From Streptomyces violaceusniger (GTDB taxonomy: Bacteria; Actinomycetota; Actinomycetes; Streptomycetales; Streptomycetaceae), in the NCBI GenBank assembly GCA_005405945.1, contig BJHW01000001.1, positions 1,364,001-1,428,000 of the forward strand: DNA of 64,000 bases, read 5' to 3'. Each line of letters opens with the position of its first letter. Positions within the stretch are counted from its first letter, which is position 1. This document shows, piece after piece, positions 28,795 through 37,177 of the stretch. A model generated the notes under the pieces. It had not been told where the DNA came from, made no database searches, and saw nothing but the letters and a program-made list of their open reading frames with translations. The translations under genes and the position numbers were made by a program.

Positions 28795-29937
28795 GTGAAG
28801 TCAACGACCTTCAGATCCGCCGTGGGGGCCGTGCTGACGGCGGCCCTGTCCGCCGTGGTCCTGCCCGCCTCCGCCGCGAGCGCGGCGGAGAGCCCGGCGG
28901 CGGCCGGCACCGTGGACACCGCGACCGCGCGGTCCTTCGGACGGCTGGCCGACGCGGTGCTGACCCAGCGCACGGCGGCTCTGCTGGACAACAACGAGCA
29001 GTCGGTGCGGCGCGCGGCCCCGCTCGCCGAGAAGAACGTCCGCCTGTCGGCCGGGCAGACCCGGACCGAGGACACCGCGCTGTCCACACTGCGCACCCGC
29101 AAGGCGCGGCTCGCGGCCCTGGGCGAGGCGTACACCTCCGCCGACACCCGGGTGGCGGTGGACCGGATACGGGTCGAGGCCGGGCACGCCACGGTCCAGG
29201 CCACCGAGACCACGACGCTGACCTACAAGAAGATACGCGGCGACGAGCCCGCGACCACCGGCTTCCAGGCGCACCACCGGCTGAGCTTCGCCGCCACGGC
29301 GGACGGGAAGTGGCAGCTGACCGGCCTCACCTCGACCGACGACGGCCCGCTGGCGGTCAACGAGCCCGCCACGTCGCGGGTGGCGACGGCCAGGACGACG
29401 GCCCTGCCCGAGGCGACGCCCGCCGCCATCTCCAAGCCGTCCCAGCCGCAGACGAAGCCCGCCGGAAGCTACAACTACGCGGCGATGGCCTCGTACGCGG
29501 AGAAGTACTGGCAGAACTACAACCCCGCCTACCGGAAGTTCAACGAGGCCGGCGGGGACTGCACCAACTTCGTGAGCCAGTCCCTGAAGGCGGGCGGCTG
29601 GGCCAACAAGTCCGGCGACGCCGAGGACTACCGCAGCTGGTGGTACGACACCTCGTACCAGTCGACGTCCTGGGTGGGCACCAACGAGTGGTCCTGGTTC
29701 ACCCTGGACGCCAAGCGGGCCACCAACCTGGCGAACGTCTACTACATGGGCGTCGGTGACGTCATGCAGATGGACTTCGACAAGGACGGGTCCAAGGACC
29801 ACACCATGATCGTCACCTACCGGAGCTCCAGCGGTGTGCCGTACCTGACCTACCACTCGGTGAACACCTACCGGAAGTCCGTGGCCAGCATCATCGCCTC
29901 GTACCCGAACTCGCTCTACTACGCCTACCGCATCTGA
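28795..29937 (+). CDS. Secreted amidase-domain protein (Amidase_6 type)
   Basis: Exported protein of 380 aa. An N-terminal signal peptide (SAVGAVLTAALSAVVLP then a SAASAAES cleavage region) spans about 35 residues. A helical/beta middle region follows, then a C-terminal domain of about 150 residues with the papain-like amidase pattern: cysteine in AGGDCTNFVSQSLKAGG and histidine in KDGSKDHTMIV. The family is thought to cleave amide bonds in the cell wall, but its substrate is not well established. I start at the GTG at 28795 after GAGGGGAAA. It is a single-gene unit with a terminator downstream. Confidence 0.88.
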   Translation: MKSTTFRSAVGAVLTAALSAVVLPASAASAAESPAAAGTVDTATARSFGRLADAVLTQRTAALLDNNEQSVRRAAPLAEKNVRLSAGQTRTEDTALSTLRTRKARLAALGEAYTSADTRVAVDRIRVEAGHATVQATETTTLTYKKIRGDEPATTGFQAHHRLSFAATADGKWQLTGLTSTDDGPLAVNEPATSRVATARTTALPEATPAAISKPSQPQTKPAGSYNYAAMASYAEKYWQNYNPAYRKFNEAGGDCTNFVSQSLKAGGWANKSGDAEDYRSWWYDTSYQSTSWVGTNEWSWFTLDAKRATNLANVYYMGVGDVMQMDFDKDGSKDHTMIVTYRSSSGVPYLTYHSVNTYRKSVASIIASYPNSLYYAYRI

Positions 29938-29966
29938 GGCGCCCAGCGCCCACCCGTGTCCCCGTG

Positions 29967-29998
29967 ACGGTGGACCCCGCCCCCGGGCGGGGTCCACC
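29967..29998 (+). terminator. Strong terminator hairpin
   Basis: A 14-bp inverted repeat from GGTGGACCCCGCCC to GGGCGGGGTCCACC with a loop of only a few bases lies about 30 bp after the amidase-domain gene. It is the clearest terminator in this part of the window. The rest of the 29938-30193 gap shows no gene. Confidence 0.7.
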
Positions 29999-30193
29999 GC
30001 GTTTCACCGCGGATCTGTCCACCCAGGGCACACGCTGACCGGCGACACCTCGATCCCGAAACCCGGCGTACCCCGACGAGCGGCCGACCCCGTGATGTGA
30101 TGTCCGCACGGTGTTCACCCGACGGACACCGGAGCCACGTCAGCACGCCTGCGTACACACACGTCTTCGAGCCGCGAGAGATGGAGTGACGCC

Positions 30194-32713
30194 ATGCCGG
30201 GCGCCCTGTCACGCCGTTCCGCCCTGTCCTTCCTGGGAGGGGCGATGGCCGTCACCGCCACCGGGGGGAGTGGATGGCCGGTGGCCGCCGCCGAGCCCGC
30301 TTCCGGCCCCGGAACCGCCACCGGAACCGCCACCGGGCTCGCCCCCGAGCCCGGCTCCCGGGTGGACTCCCTCGTCGGCCGGATGACGCTCGAGGAGAAG
30401 CTTGCGCTGCTGCACGGCGCGAAGGATCCCCACGGCCTCGGGCAGGCGGGGTACACCCCCGGTGTCCCCCGGCTCGGCATTCCGCCACTCCGGCTCGCGG
30501 ACGGGCCCGCCGGGGTACGGGTCACCCGGCATGCCACCGCGCTGCCCGCGCCGGTGCTGCTCGCCTCCGCCTTCGACCCGGCCCTGGCGCGGGAGTACGG
30601 GCGCACCATCGGGCGCGAGGGCCGTGCGCTGGGCCAGGACGTGCTGCTCTCCCCCATGGTCAATCTCATCCGCACCCCCTACGCCGGGCGCAACTTCGAG
30701 ACCTTCGGCGAGGACCCGCTGCTCGCCTCCGAGCTGGTGGCCGAGGAGGTGCGCGGCATCCAGGGCGAGGGCCTGATCGCCACCGTCAAGCACTTCGCCA
30801 TGAACAACCAGGAGTACGAGCGGGAGTCGATCGACGTCATCGTCGACGAGCGGACGATGCGGGAGATGGAGCTGCCCGGCTTCGAAGCGGCGGTACGGGC
30901 GGGAGCGGGGGCGGTCATGGGCGCCTACAACAAGGTCAACGGGGTCTTCGCCGGTGAGAGCGGGCCACTGCTGACCGGCGTGCTGCGCGAGGACTGGGGC
31001 TTCGACGGCTGGGTGATGACCGACTGGCACGCCGCCCACAGCACCGCGGCGGCCCTCGGCGCCGGGCTCGACATGGAGATGCCGGACGGAAAGTACTTCG
31101 GCGACGCCCTGCGCGAGGCGGTGGCCGACGGGACCGTACCGGAGGCCGAGGTGGACCGCGCCGTCGGCCGCGTCCTGACCGTCATGGACCGCTTCGGCCT
31201 GCTGGACGGCGGCGCCCCGCCCCGGCCCGGCCGGGATCCCGGGGCCGGGGCGCGCACCGCGCTGAAGGTCGCCACGGCGGGCGGCGTCCTGCTGCGCAAT
31301 GAGCGCGGCACCCTGCCGCTGACCGGGTCCGCCGCCCGCTCGATCGCCGTCGTCGGGCCCACCGGCTCCATCCCCTTCGTCAGTGGCGGCGGCAGCGCCC
31401 ATGTGGTCCCCGACCACGCCGCGAGCCCGCTGGAGGCGATCCGGGAGCGCGCGGGGAAGAGGGCCCGGGTGGACTACGCCCTGGGCGAGGACGTGTTCGG
31501 CAAGGAGATCCCCGCCTCCGCGCTCTCCCCGGCCGCCGGGCTGGAGAAGCGGAAGGTGGCGGCGGGGAAGAGCTGGACGTACGAGTCCACCCTCACCGTG
31601 GCCGAGGCCGATGAGTGGACATTCGTCCTGCACTTCAGCGGCCCGCCCACCGGCCGCCCGGGGGTGCTGCTGGACGGCGAGGAGCTGTTCCCGTTCCGGC
31701 CCGGCCTGGGCGAGTACTTCACCGGTGGCTTCGTCAGCGCCGCCCCGGACGGCCTCGCCGTGCGCCGGGCGGCCGTCGAGCTGACGGCGGGGAAGCACCG
31801 GCTGAAGGTCACCGCCAAGGGTGGCGGGAAGGGGCTGACCTTCCGGCTGCGCCGCACCACCTCCGCCACCCGCGCCGCCGATGTGGCCGAGGCCGTGCGC
31901 GCCGCCCGGGCCGCGCACAGCGTGGTGCTCTTCGCGTACGAGGACGCCACCGAGGGCAGGGACCGGACCACCATCGCCCTCCCTGGCCACCAGAACGCGC
32001 TGATCGACGCCGTCGCCAAGGCCAATCCGCGCACCACCGTCGTCCTCAACACCTCCTCGTGCGCCTCGATGCCCTGGCTGAGGCACACCGGCGCCGTCCT
32101 CCAGATGTACTACCCCGGTCAGGAGGGCGCCGCCGCCACCACCGCCCTGCTCTTCGGCGACGCCAACCCCGGCGGCAGGCTCACCCAGTCCTTCCCCGTC
32201 TCCGACGACCGCCATCCGATGGCCGGAGACCCCCGGCGCTACCCCGGGGTGAACGGCCGCGAGGAGTACTCCGAGGGCATCCGTGTCGGCTATCGGTGGT
32301 ACGACGCCGAGGGCGTGCGGCCCCTCTTCCCCTTCGGCCACGGCCTGTCGTACACCACCTTCGCCTATGCGGGGCTGCGGCTGCGGCGGCGCGGAAGCGG
32401 TCTGGAGGCGGTCTTCACCGTGCGCAACACCGGGCGGCGGGCCGGGGCGGAGGTGGCCCAGGTGTATGTGGGGCCCTCGCCCGATCTGCCGCTCGACCAG
32501 GCCGAGCGGGTTCTGGCGGGCTTCCGGCGGGTCCGTCTGCGGCCCGGCCAGGCGCGGAAGGTGACGGTGCGGGTGGCCGCGCGGGCGCTGTCCGCATGGG
32601 ACTCCGAACGCCATGCATGGGTACTGGGCACGGGGCGCCGGACCGTGGAGGTGGGCTCCTCCTCCCGCGATCCGAGGCTGCGGGGACGTATCGAGGTCCG
32701 CCATGGGTCGTGA
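30194..32713 (+). CDS. Secreted glycoside hydrolase family 3 beta-glucosidase with PA14-like insert
   Basis: Enzyme of 839 aa with a Tat-type signal (SRRSALSFLGG). The N-terminal barrel carries GH3 landmarks NFETFGEDPLLASEL and KHFAMNNQE, and the nucleophile Asp277 in GWVMTDWHA. A PA14-like beta domain is inserted at about residues 450-560 (KSWTYESTLTVAEADEW), then the second GH3 domain (GQEGAAATTALLFGDANPGG and FPFGHGLSYTTF) and a C-terminal fibronectin-III-like domain (AEVAQVYVGPS). The whole gene is intact. It should cleave beta-linked sugars from plant material or glycosides outside the cell. The exact linkage cannot be stated. Confidence 0.93.
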   Translation: MPGALSRRSALSFLGGAMAVTATGGSGWPVAAAEPASGPGTATGTATGLAPEPGSRVDSLVGRMTLEEKLALLHGAKDPHGLGQAGYTPGVPRLGIPPLRLADGPAGVRVTRHATALPAPVLLASAFDPALAREYGRTIGREGRALGQDVLLSPMVNLIRTPYAGRNFETFGEDPLLASELVAEEVRGIQGEGLIATVKHFAMNNQEYERESIDVIVDERTMREMELPGFEAAVRAGAGAVMGAYNKVNGVFAGESGPLLTGVLREDWGFDGWVMTDWHAAHSTAAALGAGLDMEMPDGKYFGDALREAVADGTVPEAEVDRAVGRVLTVMDRFGLLDGGAPPRPGRDPGAGARTALKVATAGGVLLRNERGTLPLTGSAARSIAVVGPTGSIPFVSGGGSAHVVPDHAASPLEAIRERAGKRARVDYALGEDVFGKEIPASALSPAAGLEKRKVAAGKSWTYESTLTVAEADEWTFVLHFSGPPTGRPGVLLDGEELFPFRPGLGEYFTGGFVSAAPDGLAVRRAAVELTAGKHRLKVTAKGGGKGLTFRLRRTTSATRAADVAEAVRAARAAHSVVLFAYEDATEGRDRTTIALPGHQNALIDAVAKANPRTTVVLNTSSCASMPWLRHTGAVLQMYYPGQEGAAATTALLFGDANPGGRLTQSFPVSDDRHPMAGDPRRYPGVNGREEYSEGIRVGYRWYDAEGVRPLFPFGHGLSYTTFAYAGLRLRRRGSGLEAVFTVRNTGRRAGAEVAQVYVGPSPDLPLDQAERVLAGFRRVRLRPGQARKVTVRVAARALSAWDSERHAWVLGTGRRTVEVGSSSRDPRLRGRIEVRHGS

Positions 32714-32754
32714 GCGGCCACGGCCGTCGTCGCATCGGGCTGCGCTAGTATGGC

Positions 32755-32778
32755 GCGTGTGCAAATAAAGGCGCACGC
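32755..32778. promoter_or_regulatory. Near-palindrome ahead of the SDR gene
   Basis: GCGTGTGC (32755-32762) and GCGCACGC (32771-32778) form an inverted repeat with one mismatch around AAATAAAG, just downstream of a -10-like TAGTAT. This would place an operator at or after the transcription start of the SDR gene. No regulator gene is adjacent. Confidence 0.35.
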
Positions 32779-32807
32779 AAGCAATAAGATATCGACGAAG
32801 GAGCGCC

Positions 32808-33602
32808 GTGCAGATCGACCTTTCCGGTAAGACCGCCCTGGTCACCGGCTCCACGCAGGGCATCGGATTCGCCATCGCCGCCGGGCTGGCGCGGGCGGGT
32901 GCCCGTGTCGCCGTGAACGGGCGCAGGGAGGAGTCCGTCGAGGCCGCCATCCAGAAGCTGGAGGAGGACACGGAGGGCGGCTCGTTCGTCTCCGCCCCCG
33001 GCGACATCACCTCCGAGGACGGCGCCCGCCAGGTCACCAGTGCCGTGCCGGACGCCGATATCCTGGTCAACAACCTCGGCATCTTCGGGGCCACTCCGCC
33101 GCTGGAGATCAGCGACGATGAGTGGCGACGCTATTTCGAGGTGAACGTCCTGGCCGCCGTCCGGATGATCCGCGGCTTCCTGCCCGGGATGAAGGACCGC
33201 TCCTGGGGCCGGATCCTGAACGTCGCCAGTGACTCCGCCGTCGTCATCCCCGCCGAGATGATCCACTACGGGATGTCGAAGACCGCGCTGCTCGCCGTCA
33301 CCCGTGGCTTCGCCAAGGACGCCGCCGGTACCGGGGTCACGGTCAACTCGCTGATCGCCGGGCCGACCCACACCGGCGGGGTCGAGGACTTCGTCTACGA
33401 ACTGGTGGACCCGGAGCTGCCCTGGGACGAGGCCCAGCGGGAGTTCATGGCCAAGCACCGGCCGCAGTCGCTGCTCCAGCGGCTGATCGAGCCCGAGGAG
33501 ATCGCCCACATGGCGGTCTATCTGAGCTCCCCCTTCGCCTCGGCCACCACCGGCGGAGCCGTGCGCGTCGACGGCGGCTACGTCGACTCGATCCTCCCCT
33601 GA
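32808..33602 (+). CDS. Short-chain dehydrogenase/reductase
   Basis: Classical SDR of 264 aa. The nucleotide motif TGSTQGIGFAIAAGL is at residues 14-28, NNLGIFG is the structural NAG-type motif, and the catalytic Ser-Tyr-Lys are in NVASDSAVVIP and IHYGMSKTALL. The GTG at 32808 follows GAAGGAG. Single gene, oriented like the GH3 gene but 94 bp away behind its own promoter-like region. Substrate unknown. Confidence 0.92.
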   Translation: MQIDLSGKTALVTGSTQGIGFAIAAGLARAGARVAVNGRREESVEAAIQKLEEDTEGGSFVSAPGDITSEDGARQVTSAVPDADILVNNLGIFGATPPLEISDDEWRRYFEVNVLAAVRMIRGFLPGMKDRSWGRILNVASDSAVVIPAEMIHYGMSKTALLAVTRGFAKDAAGTGVTVNSLIAGPTHTGGVEDFVYELVDPELPWDEAQREFMAKHRPQSLLQRLIEPEEIAHMAVYLSSPFASATTGGAVRVDGGYVDSILP

Positions 33603-33740
33603 CGCTCGCCACGGCGCCTTCCTGACGCCTGTTTCGGCGCCCCCTCTGATTCCCGCTCCCGCGCGCCCTTCCGGTGGGAACCGTTCCGCGTGGGCCGGGG
33701 TTCCTAGGAAGCGAGGAAGCAGACGACCTGGGGGGTTCTG

Positions 33741-34409
33741 TTGAGCAATGACGCACTCGCGCATCCCGACCGCATCAGGGCGAGCCACTGGATCACCGTC
33801 CTGGTACGGCAATTCCCCGAGCTCCAGGCGGAGTTGACGCCCTCCCCGCACCGCCCCGGCCTCGGCCGGCAGCGGGGAGGCACCGACCGCCGCGGGCCCT
33901 TGGAACCGCTGCGCCTGAGGGTCTCCGACACCGTACGCGACATCACCGACGGCGTCGTGGAGCTGGAGGAGGCCGTGCACGACCGGCTCGGGCTGCCGCC
34001 CGCGGGCAGGGGAACGGTCGAGGTCAGACTGGCCCGTCTCGCGGGGTTGCTGGAACGGGTCGAGGCCGACCCGGTGCTGATGCGCCATCTGCTGGACGAG
34101 GTCAGCGGAATGGCGCGGCGCTGCGCGGGCGTGCTCGGGGACGCCGAGCCCGTGGTCCGGCTGCGCGGACGGTGCCCGCTGTGCGCCTCGGTCTCGCTGC
34201 GGGCCTTTCCGCTGCGCCGGGCGGTGCTGTGCATCAACCCCGGCTGCCGCTGCCCGCACACCGCGTGCGGCTGCCACGCGGACCGGGCACACCGGCACTC
34301 CTGGCCGGAGGGCGAGTGGGCGGAGCTGGCGGCCGGCGGCGCGCTCGCCCTGGAGGAGATCACCGCAGCCCTGGACGGAGGTTCCCCCGTCGTGGCGGTG
34401 AGCCGATGA
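33741..34409 (+). CDS. Cysteine-rich protein at the head of the tail module
   Basis: Protein of 222 aa with no close match that I recognise. The N-terminal two thirds look helical and charged. The C-terminal part has a cysteine/histidine cluster (RCPLCAS, then LCINPGCRCPH and CGCHADRAH) that looks like a zinc-binding site. A TTG start at 33741 is preceded by a G6 run at good spacing; no ATG or GTG is better placed. Its stop overlaps the start of a small HTH gene (ATGA), so the two are coupled. Phage modules often have such a small zinc protein next to an HTH protein; a regulatory role for the tail genes is an inference. Confidence 0.7.
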   Translation: MSNDALAHPDRIRASHWITVLVRQFPELQAELTPSPHRPGLGRQRGGTDRRGPLEPLRLRVSDTVRDITDGVVELEEAVHDRLGLPPAGRGTVEVRLARLAGLLERVEADPVLMRHLLDEVSGMARRCAGVLGDAEPVVRLRGRCPLCASVSLRAFPLRRAVLCINPGCRCPHTACGCHADRAHRHSWPEGEWAELAAGGALALEEITAALDGGSPVVAVSR

Positions 34410-34603
34410 GGACCACGCAGGCGCCCGAGTATCCGCTGCTGACCGCCGCCGTGGCCGCCGTGGAGGTGGGTGTCGCCCCGGCCACCATCCGCAAGTGGGT
34501 GCAGTTGAAGCATCTGCGGCCCGCGGGGCGGCAGGGCAAGGCGTTCCTCTATCGGCTGGAGGATGTGTTCGCGGCCGAGCGGGCCACACGACGACGTACG
34601 TGA
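34406..34603 (+). CDS. Small MerR/excisionase-like helix-turn-helix protein
   Basis: DNA-binding protein of 65 aa. The sequence LTAAVAAVEVGVAPATIRKW and then LRPAGRQGKAFLYRLEDV is a winged-helix MerR/HTH_17 unit of the kind used by excisionases and small phage regulators. It overlaps the preceding gene by four bases. The palindrome at 34639-34652 and the terminator at 34684-34729 lie between it and the tail genes, so it may control their expression. No integrase is present in the window. Confidence 0.8.
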   Translation: MRTTQAPEYPLLTAAVAAVEVGVAPATIRKWVQLKHLRPAGRQGKAFLYRLEDVFAAERATRRRT

Positions 34604-34638
34604 CCTGCGGGGCCCGTGATCATCTAGGCATAAGTGAC

Positions 34639-34676
34639 GACAAGTGGTTGTCAATGGGCATCCGGTGCATCACACT
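34639..34676 (+). promoter_or_regulatory. Operator and weak promoter ahead of the tail genes
   Basis: The perfect palindrome GACAA-GTGG-TTGTC (34639-34652) overlaps a -35-like TTGTCA (34648-34653); CACACT at 34671-34676 follows at 17 bp as a poor -10. A regulator bound to the palindrome would block the promoter. This is an inference from the layout. Confidence 0.4.
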
Positions 34677-34683
34677 TGGTGCC

Positions 34684-34729
34684 AGCGGCGGAGCTGTGCC
34701 CCTGAAGGGGCCACGGCCCCGCCGCTTTT
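34684..34729 (+). terminator. Intrinsic terminator between the HTH gene and the tail structural genes
   Basis: A long GC-rich hairpin runs from AGCGGCGGAGC to CCCCGCCGCT with a UGAA loop (CCCC-TGAA-GGGG) and only one bulge and one mismatch, and it ends in TTTT. It is a textbook factor-independent terminator, rare in such a GC-rich genome, and sits 38 bp before the first tail gene. It could end the regulator transcript or act as a gate for the tail operon. Confidence 0.7.
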
Positions 34730-34767
34730 CGCTGTGCGCAGCCCTGACCACAGCAAGGAGTGCGCGC

Positions 34768-35175
34768 ATGACCGAGCCCTTGGTGATCTTTCCCGACGTC
34801 GAACGCCTCGTCGTCGAGCATCTGAAGAACCGCCCCGAGCTGACCGGGGTACTCGTGGACAACCGGACCCCGCCGGACTTCGACGGGACCCAGAAGGCCG
34901 TACTGGTCTCCCGGGCCGGCGGCGTCTGGGTGGAGGACATCCACCTGGACCAGCCGCTGGTCGACCTCGAGGTGTACGGCCCGGACAAACCCACGGCCCA
35001 CACCGTCGCCACGGCCGCCCGTACGGCGCTGTTCACGGTGCGCGGCACCACGTTCGGCACCGCCTGTGTCACCGATGTCTCCGAGGTGGACGGCCCCCGG
35101 TGGCTGCCCGACTACCTGCACGCCGCGGCCAGCCGCTATCTGTCCACGGTCCGGCTCTCCATCCGCCCGGCGTAG
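34768..35175 (+). CDS. Tail terminator / tail completion-like protein
   Basis: Protein of 135 aa placed where siphoviruses encode the tail-terminator or tail-completion protein, immediately before the major tail protein. It starts MTEPLVIFPDVERLVVEHL and contains a central strand-rich region. I start at the ATG at 34768 after AAGGAG; longer readings run through the terminator. The call rests mainly on size, order and resemblance to small phage proteins of this slot, and should be treated as probable. Confidence 0.62.
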   Translation: MTEPLVIFPDVERLVVEHLKNRPELTGVLVDNRTPPDFDGTQKAVLVSRAGGVWVEDIHLDQPLVDLEVYGPDKPTAHTVATAARTALFTVRGTTFGTACVTDVSEVDGPRWLPDYLHAAASRYLSTVRLSIRPA

Positions 35176-35229
35176 GCCACGTCACCGCCGACCGCTCGCC
35201 CTCATCACCACGCCACAAGGAGCAATCGC

Positions 35230-35805
35230 ATGCCCGGAATGAACCCCAATGAGATCCGTGTCGCGGGGACCGGCCGCATCCTGACCGCCCCGCTCGGCAC
35301 CACCGTCCCGCCCGATGTCTCCACGGCGTGGGCGGCGGGCTGGAAGGACCTCGGGTACACCACCACCGACGGCATCAAGTTCAACAAGAAGGACAAGATC
35401 GACCCGGTGGACACCTGGCAGTCGGTCAGCCCGGCCCGCTTCGTCTACTCCGACCGCGACCTCACCGTGAAGTTCCAGCTGCTCCAGCTGAACGAGGACA
35501 CCCTGCCGTTCTTCTTCGGCGGCGACGCGGTGGCGGAGACGGCGGCCGGTTCGAAGGTGTACCGCTACGAACTCGCCGCCGAGCCGAAGAAGGACGAGCG
35601 GATGCTGGGCGTGGAGTTCGCCGACGGCGATGTCATCAAGTACCGGTTCGTGCTCCGCCGTGGCCAGGTCACCGAGACCGAGGAACTCCAGCTCACCCGC
35701 ACGGCCGCGGTCCGGCTCGGGGTCACCTTCACGGCGCTGGCCGTGGACAACGACACCCCGCTGGCCACCTGGCTGATGAACGACCCGGCGTTCGCCGGAT
35801 CCTGA
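35230..35805 (+). CDS. Phage-like major tail (tube) protein
   Basis: Protein of 191 aa that should polymerise into a tail tube. It has the tail-tube pattern of a flexible N-terminus (NPNEIRVAGTGRILTAPLGT), a DGIKFNKKDKIDPVDTWQS loop near residue 50 and a beta-rich core ending in ALAVDNDTPLATWLMND. Gene order (before the G/T-type chaperones and the tape measure) supports the call. A ribosome binding site AAGGAG precedes the ATG. Confidence 0.85.
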   Translation: MPGMNPNEIRVAGTGRILTAPLGTTVPPDVSTAWAAGWKDLGYTTTDGIKFNKKDKIDPVDTWQSVSPARFVYSDRDLTVKFQLLQLNEDTLPFFFGGDAVAETAAGSKVYRYELAAEPKKDERMLGVEFADGDVIKYRFVLRRGQVTETEELQLTRTAAVRLGVTFTALAVDNDTPLATWLMNDPAFAGS

Positions 35806-35844
35806 TCCCCTCCCCCGCCACGTCGATCGCGAAGGAGCCTCGCC

Positions 35845-36135
35845 ATGGCCGCGTTCAACGTCAACGCCGCCCGCGCCCAGCGCCTGGAGGCGCTGGGCCT
35901 GACCTGGGACTTCGAGGTGGACGGGGAGACGTTCTCCCTGCCCACCGAGATCCCCCGCCGCTCGGCGCACGCGCTGGCCGAGCTGAAGGACAACGACCTG
36001 GACGGGCTGCTCGCCCTCCTCATGGGCGAGCAGAGCTACCAGCGGCTGTGCGAACACGAGGTGAGCGTGCAGGACATCGCCGCCATCCTCGAGGCGTACG
36101 GCCAGGACACCGGGCTCGGCGTGGGGGAAGGCTGA
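35845..36135 (+). CDS. Tail assembly chaperone, G-like
   Basis: Protein of 96 aa that would coat the tape measure during assembly. It begins MAAFNVNAARAQRLEALG and carries LPTEIPRRSAHALAEL, a pattern common in actinophage tail chaperones. Near its end the codons run GTG GGG GAA, a G5 run suited to a -1 slip; the next gene continues in the -1 frame. A G protein and a longer G-T fusion are the usual products of this locus in siphoviruses. Confidence 0.78.
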   Translation: MAAFNVNAARAQRLEALGLTWDFEVDGETFSLPTEIPRRSAHALAELKDNDLDGLLALLMGEQSYQRLCEHEVSVQDIAAILEAYGQDTGLGVGEG

Positions 36136-36539
36136 GCCTCGGCGCGCTCGTGGAGGAGCACGCCGAGGCGCTGGAGGCCGATCTGCTGCGGTACTACGGC
36201 GTCGACCTGCTCGACTGGCACCGCGAGGCGCTGTCCTCGCGGCGCCTGGCGGTCCTGGTGCGCCACCTTCCGCCGGACTCGGCGTTCGTACGGGCGCGGG
36301 AGGGCGAGGCCGCGGAGTGGGGGCTGACGGACCACCTGCTGGCGGCGGTCGTGGACCACTTGGCGATCGCCAACTGGATGTTCGCGTCGGCCAACCGCGA
36401 CGAGTACGCGGACCCGCCGGAGGCGCCGGTGCCGGTACCCCGCCCAGGGGCAACCGATATGTCCGACGGCCCGCCCGCCGACCGAGCCGCCGACGACCAC
36501 GCGCCGACGGCGGCGGAGTTGGCGCGGTTCTTCGGGTGA
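36126..36539 (+). CDS. Tail assembly chaperone T-part, reached by -1 frameshift
   Basis: In the -1 frame relative to the G-like gene, an open frame continues after the G5 run as GGRLSLGALVEEHAEALEAD and ends AAELARFFG, giving a fusion of about 231 aa. It has no good start of its own. Programmed frameshifting at this place is known for siphovirus tail genes. The alternative is that one G is missing from the run, as elsewhere in this window, which would join the two genes into a single frame; the sequence alone cannot decide. Confidence 0.65.
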   Translation, partial: GRLSLGALVEEHAEALEADLLRYYGVDLLDWHREALSSRRLAVLVRHLPPDSAFVRAREGEAAEWGLTDHLLAAVVDHLAIANWMFASANRDEYADPPEAPVPVPRPGATDMSDGPPADRAADDHAPTAAELARFFG

Positions 36540-36551
36540 CCTGTTGGAGGG

Positions 36552-37163
36552 ATGATGGCGGACATCGTGCGGGACCTGCTCGGTACGGTGCAGGACCTGC
36601 GACAGACACTGGACAAGAAGCTCAAGGAATGGAACGTCGAGCACGCCTGGGTGAAACAGGCGATCACCGGCTTGAACTCGGAGGCCAACGCCCTGAAGGC
36701 GGAGGTCACCGGTATCACTGGGGCCGCCAAGTGGGGCTCAGCCGAAGTCACCGGTGCCTCCGCCGGATTCAAACTGTTCAACTTCGAGAAGACGCTGTTC
36801 GACGTGCAGGAGATGCGCGACAAGGCGAAGGGTCTGGATGCCGAATCCCTCAAGAGCAGCATCCAGGCCGTCCGTCAGATCGCCGAAAAGGCCGAGGCCG
36901 CCGAGTCCGTCAAGAGCAGCATCAGAGCCGTCCGTGAGATCGCAGAGAAGGCCGAGCGGGACAGCCAGCAAGCCCTGCGAAGGGGCAAGGACGCACTACA
37001 GAAGGCGGAGGCCGCCCACCGGCGGCAGCGCACGGCCGCGAGCAACGCCCGCGGCCCCATGCCACCCGGCCGGGTGTCGAACGTGCAGGACATCAATGAG
37101 GCGAGCCGGGCCATCAACGAGCTGGAGCGACGCCTGAGCGGTCTCGTCAGGGCTCTCGGCTGA
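36552..37163 (+). CDS. Coiled-coil protein of the tail module
   Basis: Protein of 203 aa, mostly helical with heptad-like stretches (LGTVQDLRQTLDKKLKEWN at the start and IAEKAERDSQQALRRGKD later). Two related segments are repeated in tandem near residues 97-137 (ESLKSSIQAVRQIAEKAE and ESVKSSIRAVREIAEKAE). I do not recognise a family. Its place between the chaperones and the tape measure suggests that it is part of, or helps assemble, the tail core; it might even be a split-off part of a longer tape measure. Confidence 0.7.
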   Translation: MMADIVRDLLGTVQDLRQTLDKKLKEWNVEHAWVKQAITGLNSEANALKAEVTGITGAAKWGSAEVTGASAGFKLFNFEKTLFDVQEMRDKAKGLDAESLKSSIQAVRQIAEKAEAAESVKSSIRAVREIAEKAERDSQQALRRGKDALQKAEAAHRRQRTAASNARGPMPPGRVSNVQDINEASRAINELERRLSGLVRALG

Positions 37164-37177
37164 GGAGGAGGCCGTTC

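Noticed and set aside
30209..33094. Open frame of 961 codons on the minus strand opposite the GH3 gene
   Set aside because: It is a codon-phase shadow of the GH3 and SDR genes; no domain and a Gly/Pro/His/Arg-biased translation.
32745..34589. Minus-strand open frame across the SDR and tail-head genes
   Set aside because: It crosses two real genes on the other strand and shows no conserved motif or ribosome binding site.
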